From positions 1-64,000 of the forward strand of contig JAHCMK010000004.1 of the NCBI GenBank assembly GCA_019192445.1: DNA of 64,000 nt, written 5' to 3'. Position 1 is the first letter of the stretch. Every line of letters begins with the position of its first letter. This stretch comes from Oceanococcus sp. HetDA_MAG_MS8. Lineage in GTDB: Bacteria > Pseudomonadota > Gammaproteobacteria > Nevskiales > Oceanococcaceae. Below, one piece after another: positions 45,259-55,200 of this stretch. Below the pieces are notes generated by a model, which saw nothing but the letters and a program-made list of their open reading frames with translations, was not told where the DNA came from and did no database searches. A program made the position numbers and the translations under genes.

Positions 45259-46193
45259 GCCCGGCCATCCGCTTCATAAGCGCGCACAATTCTTGCAACC
45301 AAAGGATGGCGAACCACGTCCTCCGCCGAAAAACGCGTGATGTGCACCCCATCTACCGCATCCAAAATGGTCGCTGCGTGCGCCAAGCCGGAGCGCTCAG
45401 ACTTGGGCAGGTCGATCTGGGTAGTATCCCCGGTGACGACCGCCGTAGAGCCAAAGCCCAATCGGGTGAGAAACATTTTCATTTGCTCCACGGTGGCATT
45501 TTGCGCTTCATCTAGAATCACGAAAGATTCATTCAGCGTACGTCCGCGCATATAAGCCAGCGGCGCGATCTCGATAATCTGCTTCTCCAGCAACCGCCCA
45601 ACGCGCTCAAAGCCCAGCATTTCATACAGCGCGTCGTACAGCGGGCGGAGATAGGGGTCGACTTTTTGGCTCAAGTCGCCTGGCAAAAAGCCTAAGCGCT
45701 CTCCAGCCTCCACCGCCGGGCGAACCAAAATCAACCGACGTACCGCCTCTTTCTCCAAAGCACGCACGGCAGCCGCAACAGCAAGGTATGTCTTACCGGT
45801 GCCAGCCGGGCCGATGCCAAAAGACAAATCGGCATCTTCAATGCCTTGCAGATAGGCTCGCTGGTGGGCGTTGCGCGGCCGTACCAGGCCGCGACGCGTT
45901 CTAATGCTCAAGGCATCTTGTGCTGGCGGTAGGCTGTCACGAGCGGTGATATGCACATCCTCGGGTTGAATACCCCCCGCTTCATCAGTGCGCGCATAGA
46001 GCTTGCGCAAAGTCTGCGCTGCCATCGCAGCATCGGCCGCCGGCCCTTCCACAAAGAAGCGATGGCCGCGATTCCGGATTTCTACGGTGAAGTCTTTTTC
46101 GATTTGCCGCAGGTGCGCGTCCAGAGGACCACACAGACGCGCCAGTCTCTCCGCAGACTCGGGCTCCAATGTCAGGTGTTCAATCACATTCAT
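45255..46193 (-). CDS. ybeZ: PhoH-like ATPase YbeZ
   Basis: A 312-residue PhoH-family NTPase with Walker A GPAGTGKTY (about 132-140) and Walker B FVILDEAQN, preceded by a KH-like N-terminal domain. It works with YbeY in RNA metabolism. It sits 11 nt after miaB in the usual order. Confidence 0.93.
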   Translation of the reverse strand: MNVIEHLTLEPESAERLARLCGPLDAHLRQIEKDFTVEIRNRGHRFFVEGPAADAAMAAQTLRKLYARTDEAGGIQPEDVHITARDSLPPAQDALSIRTRRGLVRPRNAHQRAYLQGIEDADLSFGIGPAGTGKTYLAVAAAVRALEKEAVRRLILVRPAVEAGERLGFLPGDLSQKVDPYLRPLYDALYEMLGFERVGRLLEKQIIEIAPLAYMRGRTLNESFVILDEAQNATVEQMKMFLTRLGFGSTAVVTGDTTQIDLPKSERSGLAHAATILDAVDGVHITRFSAEDVVRHPLVARIVRAYEADGRA

Positions 46194-46204
46194 GCTGGGA
46201 ATGC

Positions 46205-47539
46205 TCAGGCTGCCACTGCCTCTATAAGCCGGCCGCGCAAGCTATTCGGTAGAGCCTCGGTAATTTCCACGGTCACAAACTGACCGATAAGCTCTAAGGG
46301 CGCCGCGAAATTGACCCAGCGATTGTTATCTGTACGCCCAGCGACTTCGTGAGCGTCGCGCCGTGATAGGCGCTCTACCAATACCCGCTGGCGGGTCCCA
46401 ACCATGGCCTGGGTAAAGGACTCTCCACGCTGGCGAATACGCTGCTGCAGCAACGCTAAGCGCTGTTTCTTTTCGTCCTGAGACACGTTATCGATGAGCT
46501 TTTCAGCTGGCGTGCCAGGGCGTGGTGAGTAAATAAAGCTGTAGGCATGATCAAAGTCGGCAAAGTGTGCCAACTCCAAAGTTGCCTCGAAATCCTCCGC
46601 CGACTCAGACGGAAACCCCACAATAATGTCAGTGGACAGGCTGATTTCGGGCTTAGCGGCGCGCAAGCGCTGGATTTTAGCGAGGTACTCCTCCACTGTA
46701 TGCCCACGCTTCATCATTTGCAGGATGCGGTTAGAGCCAGACTGCACCGGCAAATGCAAATAGGCGGCCAATTTGTCCACATCAGCGTGCGCGGCGATCA
46801 AACTGTCGGAAAATTCGGCGGGGTGGGAGGTGGTGTAGCGAATGCGCCCAATTCCAGGGATCTGCGCGACGCAGCGCACCAGCAAAGCCAAATCAGCGAC
46901 GCCACCATCCTCCATGTCACCGGCATAGGCATTCACGTTTTGCCCAAGCAAGGTAACTTCGCGCACCCCCTGGTCGGCCAACGCATGGATCTCTGCCAGC
47001 ACATCACTGAGTGGGCGGCTAATTTCTTCGCCGCGGGTGTACGGCACCACACAAAAAGTGCAGTACTTACTACACCCCTCCATCACCGAGACAAAGGCGC
47101 ATACCCCCTCAGCACGGGGCTGAGGCAAACGGTCGAACTTTTCGATCTCTGGGAAGCTCACGTCCACCGCCGCGCTACCCGTTTTTTGCCGCTCGCGCAC
47201 CAACTCTGGCAGGCGATGCAAGGTTTGAGGACCGAAAATCAGGTCGACATAAGGTGCTCGCGCCAAGATGTCATCACCTTCCTGGCTAGCCACACAACCG
47301 CCGACGCCAATAAGCACCTCAGGGTTCTTGGCTTTGAGTGCACGCAGCCGGCCCAACTCAGAAAACACCTTCTCTTGCGCTTTCTCACGGATAGAGCAGG
47401 TGTTGAGGAGCAGCACCGAGGCCGACGCTGGATCATCCGTGCGCTGGGTGCCGAATGACTCTTCCAGGACTTCGGCCATTTTGCCGGAGTCATAGTCATT
47501 CATCTGACAGCCGAAGGTTTTGATGTAAACCTGATTCAT
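46205..47539 (-). CDS. miaB: tRNA-2-methylthio-N6-dimethylallyladenosine synthase
   Basis: A 444-residue radical-SAM methylthiotransferase that modifies A37 of tRNAs reading U-starting codons. The N-terminal cluster uses C11, and two further cysteines in [10 protein letters not shown] and GVGGCVASQ. The radical SAM site is [16 protein letters not shown] (C-x3-C-x2-C). A TRAM domain ends the protein. It is the first gene of the ybeZYX-lnt-leuS-lptE run. Confidence 0.97.
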   Translation of the reverse strand: MNQVYIKTFGCQMNDYDSGKMAEVLEESFGTQRTDDPASASVLLLNTCSIREKAQEKVFSELGRLRALKAKNPEVLIGVGGCVASQEGDDILARAPYVDLIFGPQTLHRLPELVRERQKTGSAAVDVSFPEIEKFDRLPQPRAEGVCAFVSVMEGCSKYCTFCVVPYTRGEEISRPLSDVLAEIHALADQGVREVTLLGQNVNAYAGDMEDGGVADLALLVRCVAQIPGIGRIRYTTSHPAEFSDSLIAAHADVDKLAAYLHLPVQSGSNRILQMMKRGHTVEEYLAKIQRLRAAKPEISLSTDIIVGFPSESAEDFEATLELAHFADFDHAYSFIYSPRPGTPAEKLIDNVSQDEKKQRLALLQQRIRQRGESFTQAMVGTRQRVLVERLSRRDAHEVAGRTDNNRWVNFAAPLELIGQFVTVEITEALPNSLRGRLIEAVAA

Positions 47540-47655
47540 GGAAAACGCGACAGGCGCGCAAAAAGGCGAAACGAACCTTACATTTTAACCGGCTTCATGT
47601 CTGCGGTCACCGCCCCAAGCGGATTATTGCTTCGGCCTCGTCGCCCGCTGGACCA

Positions 47656-48102
47656 TTAAGAGCCAGCTAAGCGCTCCACCCAGCTATCAATCGCGGGCAC
47701 GAGGATGTCCCAGGTTCGCTCAAAGGCCCTGCGTCCTTGGCAGTAAGGATCGGGGACGTGGTCATGCTCCCCCACCCAATGCGTGAGAGCGTAAACGCGA
47801 CCGCGCGCCGTAGGAAAGCGAGACATCAACCAGCGCGCGTGATGTGGCTCCATAGTGAGTATGAGCTCGTGGTCGGCGACCAGCTGCGCCTGAAGTTGCC
47901 TTGCCCGGTGCGCTTGCATGTCGATGCCATGGTCTTGCATCACCGCCAGGGCCTCATCATCTGCAGGATGGTTTACCAGGGCGGCGGTGCCAGCCGAAGC
48001 CACCACAGCCCCAGAGTGCTGCCACCGATCTTTGAGCAAGTACTCCGCCATAGGACTGCGGCAGATGTTGCCGGTACAAACCATTAACACCGAATTAAAC
48101 AT
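47656..48102 (-). CDS. low-molecular-weight protein-tyrosine phosphatase
   Basis: A 148-residue phosphatase from ATG 48102 (MFNSVLMVCTGNICRSP), chosen because GAGG lies just upstream. The active-site loop is C9-x5-R15-S, and the general acid is in the late DPYCQG. Such enzymes often pair with a tyrosine autokinase in exopolysaccharide export (Wzb type); no kinase is nearby here. It overlaps the end of the quinone reductase gene by 8 nt. Confidence 0.9.
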   Translation of the reverse strand: MFNSVLMVCTGNICRSPMAEYLLKDRWQHSGAVVASAGTAALVNHPADDEALAVMQDHGIDMQAHRARQLQAQLVADHELILTMEPHHARWLMSRFPTARGRVYALTHWVGEHDHVPDPYCQGRRAFERTWDILVPAIDSWVERLAGS

Positions 48103-49081
48103 CGGCAACCTCAATCAGTAGCTTGCCCTGAACCTGGCGTTCACCCAGCGCCTGTAGGGCTTGAGGCACATTGGCCAGGGAATATCGCTGGTATATGTGA
48201 GGCCGCAAATGCCCATCCGCCCATAGCTGTGCCAACTCAGCGAAGTTTTGCGCATTTGCCGCAGGCTCTCGCATGGCAAACGCCCCCCAAAAAACCCCCA
48301 CGGCGGCCGCCCCCTTGAGCAATAGTTTGTTCATCGCCAACTGCGGGATGCTGCCGGCCGCAAAACCAACAATAAGTAAACGCCCACCCCAAGCCAGGCA
48401 GCTCACAGCCTCGGCAAACACATCACCGCCCACCGGGTCGTAAATGACATCGACTCCTTGCCCACCGGTAAGCCGTTTCACTTCGGCCTTGAGCGAGCTT
48501 TGGGTGTAGATGATGACCTCGTCGGCACCCGCCTCACGAACACGCTCTTCCTTACTCGCAGAGCCCACGGCAGCAATGATCCGACCCGCTCCCATTGCTC
48601 TGGAGAGCTCCACCGCAGCGAGCCCTACTCCGCCAGCAGCCCCCAGTACCAACACTGTCTCCCCAGCCTGAAGGGACGCACGCTGTTTGAGGGCGTGATA
48701 GGAGGTGCCATAGGCCATGGGAAACACTGCGGCTTGCTCAAAGGTCATCCCGTCAGGGATCGGAATCAGACTCTGAGCAGGAGCAATCATTTGCTCGGCG
48801 TAGCAGCCGTGGCTAAACACGCCCATGACGCGATCACCAGGCTTCCAAGCCTCAACCTCAGCGCCCACTTGTGTGACCACACCGGCCATTTCTGCGCCAG
48901 GCACAAAAGGCGGCGTCGGTCTGACTTGGTATTTGCCCTCGATGATGAGCGTATCGGGAAAATTCACGCCGCAGGCAGCGATGTTGACGCGAACCGCCTG
49001 GGGCCCGAGCTCTTCCTCAGGAAGGTCGCGCATCACTAGATTTTGGGCTGGCCCCAGTTCCTCACAGACAATTGCCCGCAC
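48095..49081 (-). CDS. NADPH:quinone oxidoreductase-like zinc-free MDR protein
   Basis: A 328-residue medium-chain reductase. The NADPH fold is marked by VLVLGAAGGVGLAAVELSRAMG and the substrate half by GVNFPDTLIIEGKYQ. It lacks the structural and catalytic zinc cysteines, as in quinone oxidoreductase and acryloyl-CoA-reductase-like groups. The physiological substrate is unknown. It is followed by the tyrosine phosphatase gene with an 8-nt overlap. Confidence 0.85.
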   Translation of the reverse strand: MRAIVCEELGPAQNLVMRDLPEEELGPQAVRVNIAACGVNFPDTLIIEGKYQVRPTPPFVPGAEMAGVVTQVGAEVEAWKPGDRVMGVFSHGCYAEQMIAPAQSLIPIPDGMTFEQAAVFPMAYGTSYHALKQRASLQAGETVLVLGAAGGVGLAAVELSRAMGAGRIIAAVGSASKEERVREAGADEVIIYTQSSLKAEVKRLTGGQGVDVIYDPVGGDVFAEAVSCLAWGGRLLIVGFAAGSIPQLAMNKLLLKGAAAVGVFWGAFAMREPAANAQNFAELAQLWADGHLRPHIYQRYSLANVPQALQALGERQVQGKLLIEVADV

Positions 49082-49262
49082 GTCTTCTCCTCATTCTGAT
49101 GTGGGGCTTATCTTAGCGGCCTCAGACGATGATCGATCTGTTTTGCGTGCTCGACGGTCGGCGCGCTTAGCTCTGGCCCTCCACCTCGGCCTTGCACCCG
49201 CACTTCTATGAACTGAAAGCCTGGTTAGATACGACCGACGCTCAGCGGCCTGAGAACTATGC

Positions 49263-49910
49263 TCAGCGCTCTGAGTCCTCCGTGATGACGCCGTATCGAA
49301 AAGCCGCCAGGGTGAGTTCCACGTCATTGCTGACCTTGAGCTTATCGAAGATGCGCCGCCGGAAGCTGCTCACTGTATTGGTGTGGATCTCCAGTAGCTC
49401 CGCGATTTGATTGGTACTGTGACCGGCCACGATTTTGAGTGCGACCACCATTTCACGCTCTGATAACGAATCGAATGGGGTGTTGGCGCCGTGCCCGAGC
49501 AGGCGCGCGGCCATGCTTCCCGCAACTTCGGCCGAAATGTAAGTCTGCCCCTGCAGAACGCGGCGAATCGCACGCTCGACCTCGGCTTCATCACAATCTT
49601 TACTCAAAAAACCCGAAGCACCGGCAGCCAGCGCGCGCGATGGATACGGCTCCTCCGTTTGACCCGACAGGATGATCACCTTCACCGCCGGGAAGCTCTT
49701 GCGAATTTTCTCGGTGGCTAAGGTCCCCCCCATACCGGGCATATTCAGATCCATCAGAACAATATGCGGCTGCAGGGCGTCGAGAAACTCTAAGGCTTCT
49801 TCTCCGCTGGAAGCTTCGCCGACCAGCTGCATGTCCTGCACGCGGGAAGCGATGTGTGCGATGGCGCGGTGGATCATCCGATGATCGTCCACACTCAACA
49901 ATCTGATCAC
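49263..49910 (-). CDS. GacA/UvrY-like LuxR-family response regulator
   Basis: A 215-residue regulator with a receiver (D54 in VLMDLNMPG, K104 region SKDCDEAE) and a LuxR-type helix-turn-helix (LSEREMVVALKIVAGHSTNQIAELLEIHTNTVSSFRRRIFDKL). The ending SNDVELTLAAFRYGVI matches the GacA/UvrY subfamily rather than NarL or CrbR. No cognate kinase is adjacent. GacA proteins usually act through small RNAs that titrate CsrA/RsmA. A perfect 10-bp-arm palindrome with GacA-box-like spacing lies 50 bp upstream, between this gene and the divergent protease. Confidence 0.85.
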   Translation of the reverse strand: MIRLLSVDDHRMIHRAIAHIASRVQDMQLVGEASSGEEALEFLDALQPHIVLMDLNMPGMGGTLATEKIRKSFPAVKVIILSGQTEEPYPSRALAAGASGFLSKDCDEAEVERAIRRVLQGQTYISAEVAGSMAARLLGHGANTPFDSLSEREMVVALKIVAGHSTNQIAELLEIHTNTVSSFRRRIFDKLKVSNDVELTLAAFRYGVITEDSER

Positions 49911-49959
49911 CCAAGACTCCGTCAGGGTTTAACAAGGCATGGCGTTGGTCGTCTGACCG

Positions 49960-49983
49960 GCTTGTAGTGTAATCACTACAAGC
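49960..49983. promoter_or_regulatory. perfect inverted repeat between GacA-like gene and protease gene
   Basis: GCTTGTAGTG (49960-49969), TAAT, CACTACAAGC (49974-49983). The inner 18 bp reads TGTAGT-N6-ACTACA, the same layout as the published GacA box TGTAAG-N6-CTTACA. There is no T-run, so an operator is more likely than a terminator. Confidence 0.5.
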
Positions 49984-50090
49984 AGCCTTGGCACGGCGCA
50001 CAGACGCTGGCGATAGCTTTGCATACTCTTGAGGGGCTCCCAGAGGACCGGGAGCGCCATACAAATCTGGATACACACGAGGACCGTGTA

Positions 50091-51347
50091 ATGAAAGGAC
50101 TTCTCCGCTTAACGGCTGGCGCCACCCTGTTGGGCGCAAGCACTCTGGCCCAAGCGGGCCTGTTTAGCCAAAGTGAACCCGAGATGTACATCGTGCAGCT
50201 CGAGCCCAGCGCACTCGTCGGCCAAACCATTTCCGAGGCAACGGCCGCCGTGCTAGGCCTGGTTGGCGCTGAAGGCGCCGTTTTCGAGTACGACACCGTG
50301 CTGACCGGTTTCGCGGCTCCCCTGACCGAGCGCCAAGTCCGCTTGTTGAAGCGTCTGCCTTTAGTCAGCGCTATTGAAAAAGATTCCATCGTTCAGGCTA
50401 CGGGCACGCAAAATAACCCGATCTACGGCCTGGATCGCATTGATGAGTACAACCGCCCTACCGATGGTGTGTACCAATACCCAGCCAGTGCTGGCGCTGG
50501 CGTTCACGTTTACATCGTGGACACAGGCATCAACGCGGATCACGTCGAGTTCACGGGTCGCATTGGCCAAGGTCAAAACTTCGTCAGCGACGGACCTGGA
50601 GGCCTCGCCCGGCTGCTACCGCTGCCGGTACCTCTTCCGCTCGATATCTTTGGCCTGCTCGGTGGCGGCGTTGATCCCGAAGCTTGGGATGATTGCAATG
50701 GCCACGGCACCCACGTTGCCAGCACCGCTGGTGGTACCCAATGGGGTGTAGCCAAACAAGCAACACTGCATGCGGTTCGTGTGTTGGGCTGCTCTGGCTC
50801 TGGCTCTACTTCGGGCGTCATCGCCGGCATGGAATGGGTCGCAGAAAATGCGGAGAAACCCGCCGTGGCCAACATGAGCTTAGGTGGCGGGTCTTCTGCA
50901 GCTTCTGACGCTGCTGTACGCGCCCTTTACAATGCTGGCGTGGTTCCAGTTGTTGCCGCTGGTAACGACAACGCAGACGCCTGCAACAGCTCCCCAGGTC
51001 GTGAGCCACTGGCGTTCAACGTCGTTTCCTCGGATAGTCAGGACCGTGAGTCTAGTTTCTCTAACCACGGCACCTGCACCGACATCATCGCTCCTGGTTC
51101 CAGCATTGTCGCAGCCAGCCACACCAGCAACACCGGCTCTGCAACCTTGAGCGGCACCTCCATGGCAGCTCCGCATGTCGCCGGCGCCGCGGCCTTGATT
51201 CTGGGCGAAACGCCCAGCCTGTCCGTAGCCGACGTCTACTCCACGCTGCTATCGAATGCGACTCCAGGCAAGATTGCCCTGAGCCCAGCCAACGTCGGAA
51301 CACCGAATTTGCTGCTGAACGTCTTCCCCGAAGGCGCAAAAGACTAA
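50091..51347 (+). CDS. secreted subtilisin-family (S8, proteinase K-like) protease
   Basis: 418 residues from ATG 50091, preceded by ACGAGGAC. A signal peptide ends near 22 (TLAQA), followed by an I9 inhibitor propeptide (about 30-103) and an S8 catalytic domain. The triad is D144 (YIVDTGIN), H205 (NGHGTHVA) and S357 (GTSMAAPH). An unusual proline/leucine-rich insertion (about 170-194: [16 protein letters not shown]) sits between the Asp and His motifs, where proteinase K has a short loop. Cysteines at 202, 234, 298 and 329 could form disulfides. It is likely exported and released as an extracellular protease. It is divergent from the GacA-like gene, consistent with GacA-type control of exoenzymes. 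Confidence 0.92.
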   Translation: MKGLLRLTAGATLLGASTLAQAGLFSQSEPEMYIVQLEPSALVGQTISEATAAVLGLVGAEGAVFEYDTVLTGFAAPLTERQVRLLKRLPLVSAIEKDSIVQATGTQNNPIYGLDRIDEYNRPTDGVYQYPASAGAGVHVYIVDTGINADHVEFTGRIGQGQNFVSDGPGGLARLLPLPVPLPLDIFGLLGGGVDPEAWDDCNGHGTHVASTAGGTQWGVAKQATLHAVRVLGCSGSGSTSGVIAGMEWVAENAEKPAVANMSLGGGSSAASDAAVRALYNAGVVPVVAAGNDNADACNSSPGREPLAFNVVSSDSQDRESSFSNHGTCTDIIAPGSSIVAASHTSNTGSATLSGTSMAAPHVAGAAALILGETPSLSVADVYSTLLSNATPGKIALSPANVGTPNLLLNVFPEGAKD

Positions 51348-51390
51348 TCACAATCACTGGCAGCCTGAGCTGCCATGACGGCATGATTTC

Positions 51391-51419
51391 AAAGCCCCGC
51401 CAACCGCGGGGCTTTTTTT
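51391..51419 (+). terminator. rho-independent terminator of protease gene
   Basis: AAGCCCCGC (51392-51400) pairs with GCGGGGCTT (51406-51414) around CAACC, ending in seven T (51413-51419). It is 45 bp past the stop. Confidence 0.92.
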
Positions 51420-52149
51420 ATGCGCTTCAAAGCACAGAGCCCTTTTGCTCTCCGGCGTTAAGACTGCCGGCCAAACCTAGAAACATGTGCGTTTAGTTCG
51501 AAACGCCTCTGTAAAAACAGCAACACGAACGCGCTAGCACGGGCAAAGCCAACGACGTATCGACTTGCCACGCCCATGGACAAATGCGAATCAGCCGCAT
51601 GACCTAGATGTGTTTTCCCATCGAAGATCGTGATTCACTTTTTCCAGGCTGTGCGTGCGCGACTAGCCTTTTGGAAGACTGCAAGCGCTGTAACCCGCAA
51701 TTCACACAGGCCAACAGGCGCTTTGGAAAATTACCTAGCATTGACACGCTAACGCTGAGGCCGGCGGCCGGAACCTCACCGTCCTGTTAACAACGGACAA
51801 GGCGTTTAGTTTTACTTCTCACCGCCTGCGACCCATCATTTAGGGCGAGTCAGCTTTGTGCTACGCGCTAAGCACATACTGCGAAAACACGGGCCTCACC
51901 CCCTTGGCATTCCTCTGGGACAAAGCTTAAGAAACAGCGAGGTCGCGGCATACATCCACGCTTAGCGAAGGCCTCAGATGGCGTGTCGCGATCGAACTAT
52001 GATGCTCGGGACGCGCGGTTTGGGGGTCCGGACTCCGCTTAGCACTTTGCGCCTAAAGCGCGCTAGGGCACGGACTGTCGCGAGACATAAATGGAGTCTA
52101 GAGTGCGCCTACGTTTGCTCCGAGTAACAGCAAAGCCTCCGGCTCTCAA
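51420..52149. other. 730-bp region without a supported gene
   Basis: Lies between two outward-facing terminators. The longest open frame (51608-51790, 60 codons) has no ribosome site and no protein-like composition. No repeat, tRNA or clear promoter is recognised. A small RNA cannot be excluded. Confidence 0.5.
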
Positions 52150-52180
52150 TAAAAAAGCCCCACCGTTTCCGGCAGGGCTT
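52150..52180 (-). terminator. rho-independent terminator of TonB-receptor gene
   Basis: On the minus strand AGCCCTGCC pairs (two G-U) with GGTGGGGCT around a 6-base loop, followed by six T (A at 52151-52156 on the plus strand). It is about 77 bp past the stop. Confidence 0.82.
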
Positions 52181-52256
52181 TCTCAGGACTTAAGCTGCTG
52201 ACTGCTGCTTAGCGCGGCCTGTTCACAGCCACTTTTTCAGCCAGTACTAAGTACGA

Positions 52257-55200
52257 TCAGTTGAAGTCTAAGCGCGTGCTCAGGTACAGCTGACGGCCGC
52301 CTATGCGATAGGTATCCGTATCTGTTTGAGCGTTGAACTCACCAACAATGAACTCAGGCTGCTCATCAAACAGGTTATTGATACCGAAAGACACCATCGC
52401 CGTGCTGTTGAAGAAGTAACGGAATGCCGTGTCTACATAGTAGGTCGCCGAAACATCACGGGAGAGATCAGCCGTCAGCTCTTCGGTCACTCCACCGATG
52501 TAATCGACGTTCAGCGATGCCCCGTACTTCTCGAAGCCCCAATCCACAATGGCGTTGGCGCGATACTCCGGATAGATACCGCGAGTCAGGGCTTCCACAT
52601 CATTTACGAACTGCCCTACGGCATCGAATGGCGTAGTCACCGTGGATTCACGTTCCTCTAACCGCGTCACCATCACCCGGGAGTTAAAGCTACCCACGCG
52701 AGTATTCAGGACGTGATTAAAGGCAAAGTCGATACCCTTGGCGGTTTCTTTACCAATGTTCTGCTGCAAGGCAACAACCGCGTTGATCTGTCCATCCGCA
52801 AATCGCGTGATGTTGGAGCAAGCCGCGTCGTTCAGCTCTAGAACACAGCGCTCCACAATTGAGCGCTCGGAGATCGCAGCAATAGCGTCCTCCAGCTCAA
52901 TGGAGAAGTAATCCAGAGTGAATGAGCCTCCGGGGATAAAGTCCGGATCCCACACCACGCCGATGTTGAAGGTATCACCCTGCTCCGGTGCAAGATCAGG
53001 ATTACCACCAATCCGACCACGCGGCTGCGCGTTGGACTGGAAGTACCCACCCTCGGGAACGCCGGTTTGCGTACATTGAGCTTGCTGCTCTGGCGTCAGA
53101 GTGTTGTACACGTCGTTGTCTGGAGCATCAATATTCCCAGTTGAGCAGGGATCAACGTACAACGGGAAGTTATCAGACTGCGGAGAGAACAACTCTAGAA
53201 TCGACGGTTCGCGGAACACCTCAGCGAAGCTGGCCCGAACAACCACAGACTCGATGGGCTGCCATAGCGCATTCACCTGGAACACGTTATTGCTGCCAAC
53301 GGTGGAGTAGTCGTCTTGGCGGAAACCAAAGCCAAGCTCCAATGCCTGGGCAAAAGGAGCGCCGCTAAGCAGCGGAGCCGAAATTTCGATGGAAATCGAA
53401 TCTACATCGTAACCACCGGCCAAGCCTTCACCGGCATTACCGGTGACCGCTTCTGTTGCTTTACCGGAATCTGGGGTGTAGCTAAAGAACTCCTCCCGAG
53501 TTTCCAATGCAATAGCGGCGGTGAGCTCGCCACCAGGAAGAGGCATGATGGGGCCTGCAAAGGACAGGTGACCAAAGTTACGCGTGCCCTGGAAGAAGTC
53601 CACCAAATCCGCCTGAACGTAGTTCAGCATTTCGGGCGTAATCGTGCCCACATTGCCGAACAGGTTCAGAGGTACGCAATTCGCGATAGGAGCATCTGGT
53701 GTGCCGCAGGTAATGGTGCCGTCGGCTGCTTGGAAGGATGGGCCTAAAGCATTTTGCAAACGGGATCCAACGAATTGACCACCGTCAACATCGGTTTGCT
53801 GGAAGCGGCCATATTGGTAAAAGGCCTCCCAGTCCCACATATCTACGAACCCGAGCTCTCCTCGCGCACCAACCGTAATCTGATTCAGTGAACGCTCCTG
53901 GGTGAAGGAACGGCCTCCGACCTCAGCAATCCGACGACGAATGTCGCCAAGGTCTACCCCAAACGGATTGTAAAAGTTGGATGCGGGAATCGTACCGGGA
54001 GGATCAAACAGGGAGAAATATGGCAGTGGTGCCAAAGCCTGATCCGAGGTACGACGTGCATAGCGAGCTTCGGCGTAGACCTCAACCCCATTCTCCAGGA
54101 GATAATCGCCCGAGAAAAAGGCGTTATTCCGGATGAAGGGTGTCTGCAGGAAGTTAACAGGGCCGAAGTTGAAAGCATCCTCGGGCACGCGAGTCCGCGG
54201 CTGGCCATCTTCGCCAATAGTATAAATACCGGCTTCGAAGGGGCCACCTTCAGGCACGTTAAAGAAACCATTCAACTGAGCCGAGCTGCCGCCCACCACG
54301 ATGCCAACGTCGCCATCGCCATCAATATCACGGTTGAAGGCGCCAAAACCTGCAGCAGCAACGTCATCTAAGTCTGTGAATGACAATGCATCTCGCAGAT
54401 ATCCCTCGCTTACGTTGCCTTGGTAAAACTCATTCTGGCGGTTGTACTCAAAACCAGCCGTGAATCGGCCCTTTGCACTGGCCCCGCCAATCACGATGGA
54501 GGCGCGATAGTTTTCACCATCGGTGCCCTCGAGGTTGGGGTCACCAACTTCAGCCGCCGCAGGGTTGGTTTCAAGGCCTGGATACGTACTCGCAAAGGCG
54601 TTAATTTCTACGCCTTGGTGATCACGTCGGGTGATGATGTTCACCACCCCAGCTACCGCGTCAGCACCATAAATAGCAGACGCCCCCTGCGGGAGAATTT
54701 CAATTTTCTCAACAATTGCCAGGGGAATGGTCGAGAAATCGTTACCTGAAATATCGCGACGACCGTTGATCAACACCAGCGTGCGCTGACGCCCAACACC
54801 ACGTAAGTCGACAGAGGTTGAGCCATCACCGCCGTTGTTCGTACGACTGGAAAGCGGCGAACCTGTCACCACAGGAAGCTGACGGATCACGTCACCGAGA
54901 TCCGCCAAGCCGATCCGGTCGATATCAGCACGGCTGACCTCAATCACCGGAGAAGCGCCCTCAATATCCGTTCTCCGCAAGCGAGAGCCGGTGACTGAAA
55001 TGCGTGATAACGACGTCAACTGGTCTGTTGATTCTTCTTCGGCCGGTGCTGCAGGAGCAGCGGCGACAGGCGCGGCTTCTACTGGAGCAGCCGGAGCCGC
55101 CGGCTGTGCCACTTCTTCTGGCTCCGGTGCAACCGGTGCCACTGGCTCCGGCGTGGCTTCTACGACCTCTAAATATTTGGTTTTGAGATATCCCACATCG

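Noticed and set aside
46547-47458. 303-codon plus-strand frame inside miaB
   Set aside because: Shadow of miaB, which has its full cluster motifs.
51608-51790. 60-codon frame in the long gap after the protease gene
   Set aside because: No ribosome site, no motif, cysteine-rich random look.
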